Virus record (IMG/VR): IMGVR_UViG_3300033148_004581
Coordinates: 1 to 45,160 of that record
DNA from: a virus
DNA: 45,160 nt
Direction: 5' to 3' (one strand)
How positions within the stretch are numbered: position 1 is the stretch's first letter; each line of letters opens with the position of its first letter. The notes below the pieces were generated by a model. That model saw nothing but the letters and a program-made list of their open reading frames with translations. It did no database searches and was not told the DNA's origin. Below, piece by piece: positions 15,681 to 24,250 of this stretch. Position numbers and translations under genes: made by a program.

Positions 15681-18125
15681 CTATGATACAAGTCCACCAT
15701 AGAATGAACGATAATCTATAACCGCTCCACCATAGATATGCCTTACTTTCCAAGCAATTCTATCATGTGTCCAAACCTCTCCTACAGAAGGATTGTCTTG
15801 CTTGAACAGTTCCGGTGCTTCTTTTCCATCAAGAAACGCAAGATGAATGGTATCATACTCTGCCGGATCGGCTACCAGATACCAGTTATTTGCGTCACCC
15901 TGCAAAAAGGTTTTCTTTACAGGCAGAAGTTCAGCCATACCCTTTTCAGAGTTGATGTCATTATTGCTACTTCCTGTAATGAACTCACTATCAAGAATTA
16001 TCCTCCCTGTTGCCTCAAGCGTTTCGCTTTTGGGAACAATAAGATATTTCGGATCAATTCCAATTTCCAGTTCGCTATCAAGGTCTTTATGTGCACCCAT
16101 AGCATTCCTTGCTGTACGAAAATTAGAACTAGACAGCGCACCTGTCATTGTATTTGCATGACTTACCGCATGATACAATGCAATGGCATCATAAATTGAG
16201 CCATCGTTGATTGAACTGGTTACATAATTAAGAAGTTTCTTTCCCACAAACGTATTGACGGCACGATTAGCCGCTTTTCCTATTTTCTTGGGTGTCTGCA
16301 TAAAATGGTTAAGATCATCATTCTTAATCGTTTCAATCGTCAGCCCTATATAATTACCAAACTTTGCAACACTGTAAGTTGCTGTCTCTTCGGTATATGC
16401 ACTGAACTCTGTATAAGTTGCACTTTCACTTACACTCGAAAGATCAGCATATTCGCCAAGCGAAATAGCAGTTACAGTTTTGAAATCATTAGCAGATTTT
16501 ATGTTACAAATCTTCCTATAGAAATCATCTCCACCATTATACTCATTCACTATAATTCTATGAATTGATGTACCAAGTAAAGCGGTAAAATCAGAAGTAG
16601 TAATAGTTTCGTGCAACGGACTACGTCCACCAACAGCATAGGGTATTCTTCCATTAACATTCACATCACCTGTCATTTTAATGTATGCTTCCTTAATACT
16701 TCCACCGAAATTCATACCGATACCTTCAGCAGGAGCAACAACCTTGCCGTCCTTGTCCTTTACACCACACATATGATCGAATGATGCTTGTATTGCCTCT
16801 TTTACCTTCTGACCTTCTTCAACTTTTACATTAACAATGGTTTCTTTCTTTTCAGATGCCTGTTTCTCTGCTTCTTTCTTCTTGAGCAGGGATGTCAGTT
16901 CTTCCCTCAATCCCTTTTCATCGTCAACCTTTTCAGAGTAATACTTTCCAATAAGGTCTTTTTCGCTATCTTCAAGCCCTTTCGTATCTTCAAGGATTGA
17001 AACAACCTTTTTTGTCCACTCGGTTTTCTTGTTGCTTTCCTTGATCTCGTCAAGTTCTTTCTTGACTTCTTCGTATTTTTCGTCCACTTTTTCCTCCTTT
17101 ATTACTTCTTCTTCATCCTTCTTCTTCTCTTCTTTTTTCTTACCAAGCTTGTCAATAGATTCAGAAATACACTTCATTCCTTCTTCCATCTTTTCAAAAC
17201 TTGCCTTGAATGTATCCAGTTCTTTCTTTTCATCTTCCTCAAGCAACATAGATACTTTCATTTCAATCTCAGTAGCGGTATCTTTTGTTACTTCAAACTT
17301 AAACCGCTCATCTTCTTTTGCTATTGCTTCCAGAACAGACTTGAAGTCCTCAACACTAACTTCATCCTTACTCTCTTTTACAATTTCAGGAAATCTATTC
17401 ATAAGCTTTTTGTAAACCCTCAAATAATTCATCTTATTCTCCTTTATATTTTCTTTAATATAAGATTCTACAATTGCTAAAAATTCTCCACCAGCCGAAG
17501 GTGACGTTACTATGTCAACACTATTCAGCCCGTTTACTCTATCTACTCTTTGCACCTCTTCATTCTCTATTACATCCGGTGCTAATTCTCCTTCTCCGTC
17601 TATACTTAACCCGAAAGGCTTTTTAATCCCGTTGTTAAATGCAACTGTTAAGCCTTTCTTTATCCATTCGGCACTATCGCTTGTTATCAATTCTGCAATA
17701 ACATCAGCACCCTTCCTTACAGCATTTTTGTACCAACCTACGACATTACCGCTAAACTTTTTAGTCATATCCTTGAATTGATTTGGTAAATGGCTCAACC
17801 AATCTTTGTCAAACTTAAAACTTTTGCATGGTATATCATTCTCATTTATAATACTTACTATATCGTCTAACGCTTGTTCGGTATAATAAGTTTTGTTCAT
17901 GCTTGTGCCACCCTTGATAATCCTTACCTTGAACCTATTACCAACAGCTTCCAATATCTCACATTCAAAACTTTCCTTGCTGAACATCTTCATTCTTTTT
18001 ATATGTGCGTTAGCTTCGTTCTCTGTATCGAAGCAAGCAAGTTCTTTCCCTGTCTCATGTTGCATAATACACCACTTCTTTTTTGTATCGTTATATTTTA
18101 CTACCTCTTTTATTTCATCTACCAT
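15681..18125 (-). CDS. Prohead protease - scaffold - major capsid polyprotein
   Basis: An 814-residue fusion. Residues about 1-225 are a head maturation protease: KSFKFDKDWLSHLPN, GNVVGWYKNA, PFGLSIDGEG and LNSVDIVTSPSAGG are family hallmarks; Ser and His in these motifs are candidate catalytic residues. Residues about 290-440 are Lys/Glu-rich coiled coil, a scaffold-like delta region. From about 480 onward is an HK97-fold major capsid protein (YADLSSVSESATYTEFS, then IETIKNDDLNHFM). The protease would cut the scaffold away during maturation. I start at ATG 18125 (AAGGAG 8 nt upstream) rather than the TTG before it. A second start inside, at 17432, is listed separately. Confidence 0.85.
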   Translation of the reverse strand: MVDEIKEVVKYNDTKKKWCIMQHETGKELACFDTENEANAHIKRMKMFSKESFECEILEAVGNRFKVRIIKGGTSMNKTYYTEQALDDIVSIINENDIPCKSFKFDKDWLSHLPNQFKDMTKKFSGNVVGWYKNAVRKGADVIAELITSDSAEWIKKGLTVAFNNGIKKPFGLSIDGEGELAPDVIENEEVQRVDRVNGLNSVDIVTSPSAGGEFLAIVESYIKENIKENKMNYLRVYKKLMNRFPEIVKESKDEVSVEDFKSVLEAIAKEDERFKFEVTKDTATEIEMKVSMLLEEDEKKELDTFKASFEKMEEGMKCISESIDKLGKKKEEKKKDEEEVIKEEKVDEKYEEVKKELDEIKESNKKTEWTKKVVSILEDTKGLEDSEKDLIGKYYSEKVDDEKGLREELTSLLKKKEAEKQASEKKETIVNVKVEEGQKVKEAIQASFDHMCGVKDKDGKVVAPAEGIGMNFGGSIKEAYIKMTGDVNVNGRIPYAVGGRSPLHETITTSDFTALLGTSIHRIIVNEYNGGDDFYRKICNIKSANDFKTVTAISLGEYADLSSVSESATYTEFSAYTEETATYSVAKFGNYIGLTIETIKNDDLNHFMQTPKKIGKAANRAVNTFVGKKLLNYVTSSINDGSIYDAIALYHAVSHANTMTGALSSSNFRTARNAMGAHKDLDSELEIGIDPKYLIVPKSETLEATGRIILDSEFITGSSNNDINSEKGMAELLPVKKTFLQGDANNWYLVADPAEYDTIHLAFLDGKEAPELFKQDNPSVGEVWTHDRIAWKVRHIYGGAVIDYRSFYGGLVS
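17430..17445 (-). promoter_or_regulatory. Internal ribosome-binding site and start within the capsid polyprotein gene
   Basis: Inside the fusion gene an AAAGGAG site (17439-17445) lies 6 nt before an in-frame ATG (17430-17432, Met232 of the 814-residue protein). This point falls just after the protease domain. Initiation here would give a 583-residue scaffold-capsid product without protease, 15681-17432. Phage lambda uses nested genes (C and Nu3) in a related way to balance protease and scaffold. The domain boundary and ideal spacing make chance unlikely, though an AG-rich coding stretch could mimic the site. Confidence 0.6.
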
Positions 18126-18137
18126 CAAACACTCCTT

Positions 18138-18584
18138 CTATTCGTCATAAACGAATTTTGGTCCTTGATGCAAAACAAATATTCTTTTACCGTCCCTTAT
18201 ATTTGTACTTGCAATTTCATCTTCCGGTATCGACATCCAATTTTTAGGCTTCGGATAATATCGCACACGCTTTCCTTTTATTACTTCATTTATTGCTACA
18301 ACCGAAATCTTTTCTACATCTTTTGCATCAACAATATCTTTGTTTGCTTTTTCTTTATTATGTTTTTCATCTTCATACGCTTGCAACTGTGCCATATACA
18401 TATTTTCCAACTCATCTCTTGTCTGCAATGTGCTACACTCTGGATGCCCATTTTTTCTCAACCACAGAGCAAGTTCCTCTTTTGACATTGTTTTGTTCTT
18501 ACGCTTTCTATTCTTTGTTGCAACTACATCGCTTGCTTTCTTTGTTTTCCTTGTTCTCTTCTTCGTACTCTTTTTTTTTGCCAT
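18138..18584 (-). CDS. Hypothetical lysine-rich protein in the head operon
   Basis: A 148-residue protein. The first 35 residues are extremely basic (Lys/Arg/Thr), followed by a helical region (EELALWLRKNGHPECS, then a Glu-rich helix) and a more compact C-terminal third with KRVRYYPKPKNWMS and IFVLHQGPKFVYDE. It lies between the zinc ribbon and the capsid gene. The basic N-terminus could contact DNA or RNA, or the capsid interior. I do not recognise the family. It has a normal AGGAG site. Confidence 0.6.
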   Translation of the reverse strand: MAKKKSTKKRTRKTKKASDVVATKNRKRKNKTMSKEELALWLRKNGHPECSTLQTRDELENMYMAQLQAYEDEKHNKEKANKDIVDAKDVEKISVVAINEVIKGKRVRYYPKPKNWMSIPEDEIASTNIRDGKRIFVLHQGPKFVYDE

Positions 18585-18608
18585 TATATTTATCTCCTAA
18601 AAATCTGG

Positions 18609-18803
18609 CTATTTACCTACCATCAATGCACCACATTTAGTACACTTAAATTCATTACATGGTATTTCTCTTTGATGTGTAGCAATGTTTCCACAACTCA
18701 GACATACACACTTATCTGCTCCACCATCTCTTTGAACCTGTCCACCAATACCTCTACCCTGTCCTCTTTCCTCAAACAATCTTGCTCTAAACCTTCTTCT
18801 CAT
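18609..18803 (-). CDS. Small zinc-ribbon protein
   Basis: A 64-residue protein. An Arg/Gly-rich N-terminus (R-RARLFEERGQGRGIGG) is followed by a zinc ribbon, CLSCG, then PC, then CTKCGALM near the C-terminus. Small cellular zinc-ribbon proteins with a Gly/Arg lead and this CxxCG - H - PC - CxxCG pattern occur in many bacteria and archaea; here it sits between the minor head gene and the capsid gene. Function is unknown; nucleic-acid binding or a structural role is possible. Confidence 0.65.
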   Translation of the reverse strand: MRRRFRARLFEERGQGRGIGGQVQRDGGADKCVCLSCGNIATHQREIPCNEFKCTKCGALMVGK

Positions 18804-18815
18804 AATTGTTTTCCT

Positions 18816-19739
18816 TTATACTAAAATAGTTGTATAATCTCTCAAATAACTATCATCTGGCATGACCAAAACATGAGCACAACCGCAATTTATTACTTCG
18901 CTTGCAGGTGCTTCGGGATCACGTGGGAACATAAATGATACCCCCGTAAAAGGATTGACAAACCTATCATCTAATGTCACCTTCTGCCCCGACATTAACA
19001 CATGCCCTTCTCTGGGTGTATATGATCCACCTGCTATATATACACCGTGTATCCATTCCTTCTCTGGATTAGTTAAAAATTCTCTCGACAACTCCATTTG
19101 GTGTTCTGTTGCCATACTATGCATTCTTAATGTTTCTGTTCTGAATATTGTCCATGAACGTGTTAACGGTCTTAATGCTCCGCTTAAATTCCCCGCTTCC
19201 GTTGTTAACACCCGCATTATATTATTGATTGTCGTTTGCTGTGTATCTAATCCCGATAGATTACCGAATATTGCCTGTCTGATTATAGCCTTTGCATCTG
19301 CACTTACCCTTGTTATTTTTAGCCCTATATCCTTCACTCTTGCTAATACCAGATCATCCATTATTGCAGGTCTGAATATCCTTGGCTCATCTACCATTAA
19401 ACTTACATTCAAATTATCTTTCATCGGTTCCATAACTACTTCTATGCCATTCACTGTGCTATCTGCCAACCCTCTATTTATTGTTACTGTATATTGACTA
19501 TAATATTTGTTTATTACATCATCTACTATTGAATCTATTTCAAACAACATACCTTTTTCCCATCTAGTTGCTGATATGCTCATTAACCTTCTTTCGATTT
19601 CATACTTTGCTTCTATCATCAATATCCGTAGCTGTTCCCTGTAATCTCTGTATATCAAATTCTGTGTTGTAAAGAACTCAAACACCTCGTCACGGTATTT
19701 TGTCTGTCTTGCACTTGGTCTGCCAGCTTCGGTAATCAT
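18816..19739 (-). CDS. Minor head protein (Mu gpF / SPP1 gp7-like)
   Basis: A 307-residue protein. The C-terminal domain has the family signature: REGHVLMSGQKV (His after Arg-Glu-Gly), then DPEAPASEVINCGCAHV, the counterpart of the R-H-DG and NC-C motifs of Mu F and SPP1 gp7. The N-terminal two thirds is helical. These proteins are packaged in few copies and assist head assembly or DNA ejection. It follows the portal by ATGA overlap, the usual order. Confidence 0.82.
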   Translation of the reverse strand: MITEAGRPSARQTKYRDEVFEFFTTQNLIYRDYREQLRILMIEAKYEIERRLMSISATRWEKGMLFEIDSIVDDVINKYYSQYTVTINRGLADSTVNGIEVVMEPMKDNLNVSLMVDEPRIFRPAIMDDLVLARVKDIGLKITRVSADAKAIIRQAIFGNLSGLDTQQTTINNIMRVLTTEAGNLSGALRPLTRSWTIFRTETLRMHSMATEHQMELSREFLTNPEKEWIHGVYIAGGSYTPREGHVLMSGQKVTLDDRFVNPFTGVSFMFPRDPEAPASEVINCGCAHVLVMPDDSYLRDYTTILV

Positions 19740-21460
19740 TTATCCTCTACCTTTACTTTTTCTCTATTCTTCTTACCCAAATCCTTATCTATCCTGTTTA
19801 ATACTTCGTAATATTCTTTATCGCTTTGCTCATCTTCTGCATTTTCTGGCTGTACATCTTCTATATCGTCTGCCAAATCTATATCTATCCCTAATCTATT
19901 CGATAACTTCACATACTCTGTTGCCCCATCTGTATTTGTTATCCACCCATCACGTACAGCTTGCATCAATGTCTTTTGTGTCTCTGCTAATATGCTTGCT
20001 CTCAATTTTCTATCTATCCCGGCTACACTTGGAAATTCTAAATTTATACCCTCTGTTAATACCATTACTTCTTTTGTTGATGCAGTAGGTAAATATTGCT
20101 CTATCTGATACCGCATTAACTTCTTTAACATTCCCTTTATTTGTCCCTGTTTTCTTTCCAACCTTCTCTCTATAGGTGCGCTCTGTTCCTTAGCTGTAGC
20201 GAAATTTGTGTTGTCTCCGGAAACTACCCAGTGTTCTGGAATGCCAACACCTGCGAGTATATATTTTGTTAAAAATCTGAAAACCTGTTCAAGGTCTGTT
20301 CCCCCAAGTGTTGGCGTTTTTAACTCCATTTTTACTTTATCGTTATGTTTTACATACGTACTTGTATTTGGGTTCGGTACGTCAAAGTTTTTTATATCTT
20401 CTGGACTCATCCCTGTAAATGTATAATCGGCAACAAACGACATAGCAAGCAATGATCTCTCCGCACCTTGATACACAAACTGTTCTAATATATCTAATGT
20501 ATCAAGCATAGGTAACATTTCGCTGTAACCTCTTACCTGTGTCGGCAAGGAATTTATCTGGAATACAAATACATCCCCCTTGTATTCTCTTCCCTTGGTT
20601 TCTTTCTTCTGATCTTCCCCAACACCTAACCTGAACTGTCCGGTAGTTTTATCTAGTATTTCGTTTATAACACCGTATGTAGGCATTTTATCTACCATCT
20701 GATTGGAGCCTGTTATTACTTTGTCATATCTTTTTTGATTGTTTTTGTTTACTTCTATCTTGTGTACTATCCTTGGGTCTATACATCCTAGCTTTACAAC
20801 TTTATCCTGCCCTATATATGGTACATAAAACTGTTCGCCTAGTGTCCACATCTCGCTTAACATCTCATGCAAGTTTAAATCGAAATCGTTATCATAATCA
20901 TTCCAGAACCTATCTATGATATCCCCTACCTTCGCCTGTACATCAACCTTCTTTCCATCCAGCATTGCATCTTTTGAAAACGAATATGTCAACTCCGCAC
21001 CTATGACATAATCGGTTAACATATCTATGATTCTTTTCCCGTATGAATTTAATTTATATACTTCGTAACATTGTCTCTGTATCTCTTGGTAATCACCTCT
21101 TTGTATATCGCTGTCACTGCTTTCATCTATGCTTATCCAATCTCTACCTTCACCTGTATCTGAAAAATAATAGTTGCTCTCCATGATAGTACCGGAATTT
21201 ATTGCACTACCCTTTGTCATTCTCTTTTTGATTTTCTTTGCTACACCCTCAAATCTATCCTCTTCATCAGACAGAAACGCTTGCATCTCTGGTACTCTTC
21301 TGCGTAACGCTCTGGCTGTGCTTTTAAACTCTTCGTTTTTCTTCGCACCGCTATCTAACGCAATCTGTTGTTTTGCAATCTCTTCTTTTTGGTTCGATAC
21401 TTGCTCTTGAAGTCTTTGTACCTTTTTGCTCTTTATAAATGAAAAAGGATTTAGGTTCAT
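19736..21460 (-). CDS. Portal protein
   Basis: A 574-residue protein. Residues about 10-60 are a coiled coil (VQRLQEQVSNQKEEIA). The central portal core carries SYGKRIIDMLTDYVIG near residue 135, a Trp/Asp-rich helix (FWNDYDNDFDLN), and SLPTQVRGYSEMLPMLDTLDILEQF. This is followed by the NTNFATAKEQSAPIERRLE region, a pattern typical of portal stem and crown segments. Length and gene order before the Mu F-like gene are standard. It forms the dodecameric DNA channel. It is the first gene behind a strong sigma70-like promoter and has a GGGAG site. Confidence 0.82.
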   Translation of the reverse strand: MNLNPFSFIKSKKVQRLQEQVSNQKEEIAKQQIALDSGAKKNEEFKSTARALRRRVPEMQAFLSDEEDRFEGVAKKIKKRMTKGSAINSGTIMESNYYFSDTGEGRDWISIDESSDSDIQRGDYQEIQRQCYEVYKLNSYGKRIIDMLTDYVIGAELTYSFSKDAMLDGKKVDVQAKVGDIIDRFWNDYDNDFDLNLHEMLSEMWTLGEQFYVPYIGQDKVVKLGCIDPRIVHKIEVNKNNQKRYDKVITGSNQMVDKMPTYGVINEILDKTTGQFRLGVGEDQKKETKGREYKGDVFVFQINSLPTQVRGYSEMLPMLDTLDILEQFVYQGAERSLLAMSFVADYTFTGMSPEDIKNFDVPNPNTSTYVKHNDKVKMELKTPTLGGTDLEQVFRFLTKYILAGVGIPEHWVVSGDNTNFATAKEQSAPIERRLERKQGQIKGMLKKLMRYQIEQYLPTASTKEVMVLTEGINLEFPSVAGIDRKLRASILAETQKTLMQAVRDGWITNTDGATEYVKLSNRLGIDIDLADDIEDVQPENAEDEQSDKEYYEVLNRIDKDLGKKNREKVKVEDK

Positions 21461-21486
21461 AAGCTACTCCCTTATATTCATAAAGG

Positions 21487-21515
21487 ATTGTAGCCTATTT
21501 ATTTCGCTATGTCAA
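21487..21515 (-). promoter_or_regulatory. Strong sigma70-like promoter of the virion operon
   Basis: On the minus strand TTGACA (21510-21515) and TACAAT (21487-21492) are separated by exactly 17 bp, the ideal spacing. The predicted start lies near 21480, about 20 bp before the portal ATG. It is inside a 92-bp gap between the Fis-like gene and the portal and would drive the run of head and tail genes down to about 1.2 kb. No operator-like palindrome is obvious. Confidence 0.8.
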
Positions 21516-21552
21516 TTTATTTTATATTTCGTGACGGGTCTGTTTTTGACCC

Positions 21553-21747
21553 CTATTCTATATACTTCTTCAACTTGTTTCTGCTTATACCTAATTTCTT
21601 GCTTGTTGTTCTTATTTGCTTATGTTTTCGCAAAGCAACTCTGCATATCTCTTCCTCAAATACATCTCGTATATTTGTGTAAACTTCACCTTCTGATAAT
21701 GCCTCACTGACAGCTTCGCGTATTCCATCCCTATACTTATCATCCAT
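21553..21747 (-). CDS. Small Fis-type HTH protein
   Basis: A 64-residue protein. The C-terminal half (FEEEICRVALRKHKQ, then TSKKLGISRNKLKKYIE) matches the Fis/NtrC C-terminal helix-turn-helix (HTH_8): a leading helix, a short turn and the LGISR-L recognition helix. The N-terminal half is acidic. It lies directly upstream of the promoter at 21487-21515, so it is a candidate regulator of the virion operon; a DNA-packaging role is an alternative. It overlaps the upstream stop by 8 bp and has its own AGGAG site. Confidence 0.65.
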   Translation of the reverse strand: MDDKYRDGIREAVSEALSEGEVYTNIRDVFEEEICRVALRKHKQIRTTSKKLGISRNKLKKYIE

Positions 21748-22309
21748 TGCAACTCCTAATATTTCTATACAATTTATTATCCACTGCCTTTACTGCTTTA
21801 TCTATATCTAACCCACCTACAAACTCGCTTACCTTCTTAACGCTTCTGTGCGGGTCTTTCAACACCTCTCCATACCCAACTAATATAATCTTCTTGCCTA
21901 TTAAATATCCAAGCAAATTGTTTTCCTCTTCCCTCAATTGATCCTCTGTTACCTCTGCACCCATCTTTTTCATGGACATTACCAATTCTTTATAATCTCT
22001 CCACATGAATATTACTTTGTAATCCACATCATCCGGTAAATATCTCAACCCCTGCGATGTAACCTTTAATGCTTTGTTTGCATATTGCTTCATATCCACA
22101 TTGCCATCTATCAATTCTTTTATTATCTTCCCATTATATAACTCAAAATATCCATGTGGATTATGTATATCTGGCTTCCTACTATTACCCATTGCTATAT
22201 GAAACCCTCCCATATACAATATCCTCATCATCATACTTGTGCCACTTCTCTCCAATCCTGATACTATATACACCATTTCCCTGTTTTTACCCATACTACA
22301 CTCGCTCAC
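21740..22309 (-). CDS. Sulfotransferase-like P-loop protein
   Basis: A 189-residue protein. VSGLERSGTSMMMRIL near the N-terminus is the phosphosulfate-binding loop typical of sulfotransferase families, and a following NPHGYFE segment is also frequent in them. A later hydrophobic strand with MWRDYKELVMSM fits the second conserved region. Members transfer sulfate from PAPS to glycans or other acceptors; short phage members are often annotated only as sulfotransferase family. The start is a GTG overlapping the upstream stop, or the ATG at 22294. It fits the glycan theme of the neighbouring genes. Confidence 0.6.
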   Translation of the reverse strand: MSECSMGKNREMVYIVSGLERSGTSMMMRILYMGGFHIAMGNSRKPDIHNPHGYFELYNGKIIKELIDGNVDMKQYANKALKVTSQGLRYLPDDVDYKVIFMWRDYKELVMSMKKMGAEVTEDQLREEENNLLGYLIGKKIILVGYGEVLKDPHRSVKKVSEFVGGLDIDKAVKAVDNKLYRNIRSCNG

Positions 22310-22527
22310 AGCCCTTTTAAGCCATCTTTATCTGTTTTCCCTGTACTACCCCTACCACCGCTACATGGATTCTCTGACCCTCTCACAAAGCCGTTCACCC
22401 TGCTTACTGTTCTGTTCATACCACTCTTGCCACACTTCCTGCACTGCACTATCGGCACATCAAACATACCATGATTCTCTTCCTGTATATTCCCACACTT
22501 CATACATTGATAATCATATTCTGGCAT
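22306..22527 (-). CDS. FmdB-type zinc ribbon protein
   Basis: A 73-residue protein with MPEYDYQCMKCGNIQEE at the start and VQCRKCGKSGMNR after, the CxxC - CxxC zinc ribbon of the FmdB regulatory family. The tail after residue 50 is Gly/Ser-rich and probably disordered. The cellular role of FmdB proteins is poorly known; in phages they occur as small DNA- or RNA-associated proteins. Its stop overlaps the start of the sulfotransferase-like gene. Confidence 0.75.
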   Translation of the reverse strand: MPEYDYQCMKCGNIQEENHGMFDVPIVQCRKCGKSGMNRTVSRVNGFVRGSENPCSGGRGSTGKTDKDGLKGL

Positions 22528-22528
22528 A

Positions 22529-22717
22529 TCATTTCTCCATTACATCTGTTTCTTTATCATCTGTGTTATCTTCGTTCATCTTTATAAAATCAGGGTCTAT
22601 CAATACCAATATCGGCAACATACACATCATCACAAATAATATGCATATCATTACTGCCATCAATGGTATAATCCCGATTGACATAATAAACTTATACAAC
22701 CTGTCCTTTATCCTCAT
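22529..22717 (-). CDS. Small single-span membrane protein
   Basis: A 62-residue protein with a basic N-terminus (RIKDRLYKF) and one long hydrophobic segment (about residues 11-41, rich in Ile, Met, Cys and Leu), then an acidic tail. It overlaps the upstream gene by ATGA. No family is recognised. It could alter the host membrane, for instance in superinfection exclusion, but this is only positional speculation. Confidence 0.6.
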   Translation of the reverse strand: MRIKDRLYKFIMSIGIIPLMAVMICILFVMMCMLPILVLIDPDFIKMNEDNTDDKETDVMEK

Positions 22718-22899
22718 TTAACCTTCTCCTTAACGTTTTGTTTATTTTGCTCGACCGCTATTCCTTTTTTAATAGCATTCATTAAAAGATGCTGACCATA
22801 ATTAGATACAAAATCATCGGTATTAAAATCTTTTTCAAGCGTTCTCACCACAGCTAACATAATATTACCAATCAAATTTTCGGTTATTTCTATCCTCAT
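22714..22899 (-). CDS. Hypothetical small protein
   Basis: A 61-residue protein, probably helical, with an amphipathic first half (NLIGNIMLAVVRTLEKDF) and a Lys-rich tail. No motif is recognised. It is joined to both neighbours by ATGA overlaps, so it is likely a real gene co-translated with the dehydrogenase-like gene and the small membrane protein. Confidence 0.55.
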   Translation of the reverse strand: MRIEITENLIGNIMLAVVRTLEKDFNTDDFVSNYGQHLLMNAIKKGIAVEQNKQNVKEKVK

Positions 22900-23666
22900 C
22901 CCTTAAACCTTTCATTATACTTTAACGCAAACTTGCACAACTCATCTCCTACTATCTCAAGGTCTGGACACAAGCAATGACCGCCCATTCCACCATCCAT
23001 ATGATCTATCACATACTTCCTAAACCTATTATCATCCAACTTCTCATACCCCCGGTTGTATGATGTGTTGAAATCCTTGTACACCACCCTGTAATCCAAA
23101 TCGTTATCCTTGCAATATTTATATATCGTTTTCTCTATCAATATGTTTATCCCGTATTGGTTCACGCTCCACAACTTCCCTGCTTCTGTATTCCTGCTCC
23201 CCGATACTATCCTACATGCTATCAACATATACTTCTCCATATGATCCTTTGCCTTATACCCTGCTTCTATATCATCACAGCCTATATATTTCACAAATGT
23301 TTTTAACCCCTCATATAAATTCGGATGTACTCCCCTTACCGGACTATGTACTGTTAACCTGTTACCATAACATTTACTAAAATAATTTGTCACACCTATA
23401 TCAACCGTACTATGTATTATTACCAATGTTTTATTAATTGCCCATTGTATCCCTGCTTCATGCACACTATCACAAAATCTTTTCTTCTCGTTATACGGAA
23501 CACATATATGCAAAACATCTAATACTTCCTTTTCATTCACCATACGCTTGCACAACTCTTCTTGCCTATCATATACATATAAATCAATATTGTTTACCGT
23601 TTTCTTCTTGTAACACCTCGCTATGCTCTTTCCTATCTGCCCATACCCTAATATTCCTATGTTCAT
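22896..23666 (-). CDS. UDP-glucose/GDP-mannose dehydrogenase-like protein
   Basis: A 256-residue protein. GILGYGQIGKSIA at residues 4-16 is a Rossmann NAD(P)-binding loop. HICVPY, IIHSTVDIGVT and HSPVRGVHPNLYEG follow in the order seen in nucleotide-sugar 6-dehydrogenases and related oxidoreductases. EAGKLWSVNQYGINI and GGHCLCPD correspond to the helical middle and the conserved Gly-Gly-His-Cys segment, where Cys is the catalytic nucleophile in the classic enzymes. It is shorter than cellular enzymes (usually above 380 residues), so it lacks most of the C-terminal sugar domain. It probably acts on a nucleotide sugar for glycan synthesis. Confidence 0.65.
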   Translation of the reverse strand: MNIGILGYGQIGKSIARCYKKKTVNNIDLYVYDRQEELCKRMVNEKEVLDVLHICVPYNEKKRFCDSVHEAGIQWAINKTLVIIHSTVDIGVTNYFSKCYGNRLTVHSPVRGVHPNLYEGLKTFVKYIGCDDIEAGYKAKDHMEKYMLIACRIVSGSRNTEAGKLWSVNQYGINILIEKTIYKYCKDNDLDYRVVYKDFNTSYNRGYEKLDDNRFRKYVIDHMDGGMGGHCLCPDLEIVGDELCKFALKYNERFKG

Positions 23667-23761
23667 TTCTTTTCCTCCATATCATTACTTACCCAATTAG
23701 CTAAAAATATTATCACCCATCCTGATATTATACCACACACAAATATTATCAATTCTTTCAT
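23663..23761 (-). CDS. 32-residue membrane peptide
   Basis: A 32-codon ORF whose product is a single hydrophobic helix (about residues 3-23) followed by WVSNDMEEKK. It overlaps the upstream stop and the downstream start, each by ATGA, and its end contains a GGAGG site for the dehydrogenase-like gene. This double coupling makes a real gene likely. Function is unknown. Confidence 0.65.
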   Translation of the reverse strand: MKELIIFVCGIISGWVIIFLANWVSNDMEEKK

Positions 23762-24081
23762 ACCTTCCCCTCCACATCGTTATACACCATGAAGTGTAGA
23801 TACTCGCACTTATCGGTATCGCTACATACACCGCATTTCGGCTTTAAACTCTCGAAACACTTCCTCGGCATTCTCTTTATCATCCTTGCGTAATAGGTTG
23901 CCGTATCCTTGTACACGCTCACTCTTCTCATCCCCTTCATCGGGTATTCCTTCTGCATCTTCACACTCTTGTTATTCTGCTCCATACACTTCCTGCAATA
24001 ATACCCGTTTCCTACCACCCACATCACCTCTTTGTTCTCACTTCCCCTTATTCCATGCTTCTTACATACATATACGTTCAT
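23758..24081 (-). CDS. Cysteine-rich small protein
   Basis: A 107-residue protein. It begins MNVYVCKKHG, then YYCRKCMEQN, and later KCGVCSDTDKC, giving a CxxC plus CxxC arrangement compatible with a zinc-binding fold. The middle is basic (RMIKRMPRKC). No family is recognised. It lies between a two-helix membrane protein and the 32-residue membrane peptide, all joined by overlaps or near-overlaps. Confidence 0.6.
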   Translation of the reverse strand: MNVYVCKKHGIRGSENKEVMWVVGNGYYCRKCMEQNNKSVKMQKEYPMKGMRRVSVYKDTATYYARMIKRMPRKCFESLKPKCGVCSDTDKCEYLHFMVYNDVEGKV

Positions 24082-24082
24082 C

Positions 24083-24250
24083 CTACCAAATCTCCCACAA
24101 AAGACATATATTCCAAACTATCATTATCCCCATCAATACTAAAATACATACCCCCACCTTATCCTCAAACCCTGTATTGTTCTCTACGCTATACCCCATT
24201 ACAAATACACATATATACAACATCACATTCATTATTAAAAACCATTTCAT
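24083..24250 (-). CDS. 55-residue two-helix membrane protein
   Basis: A 55-codon ORF with two hydrophobic segments (about residues 3-20 and 34-52) separated by a polar, acidic loop. It overlaps the preceding gene by ATGA and its TAG sits one base before the next ATG. It fills what would otherwise be a 165-bp gap. Size and two-helix topology are holin-like, but the place upstream of head genes makes another membrane role equally possible. Confidence 0.65.
   Translation of the reverse strand: MKWFLIMNVMLYICVFVMGYSVENNTGFEDKVGVCILVLMGIMIVWNICLLWEIW

Noticed and set aside
21541-21560. Intrinsic terminator after the Fis-like gene
   Set aside because: GGGTC and GACCC can pair around a 7-nt loop, but the stem is only 5 bp and no U-run follows on the minus strand.
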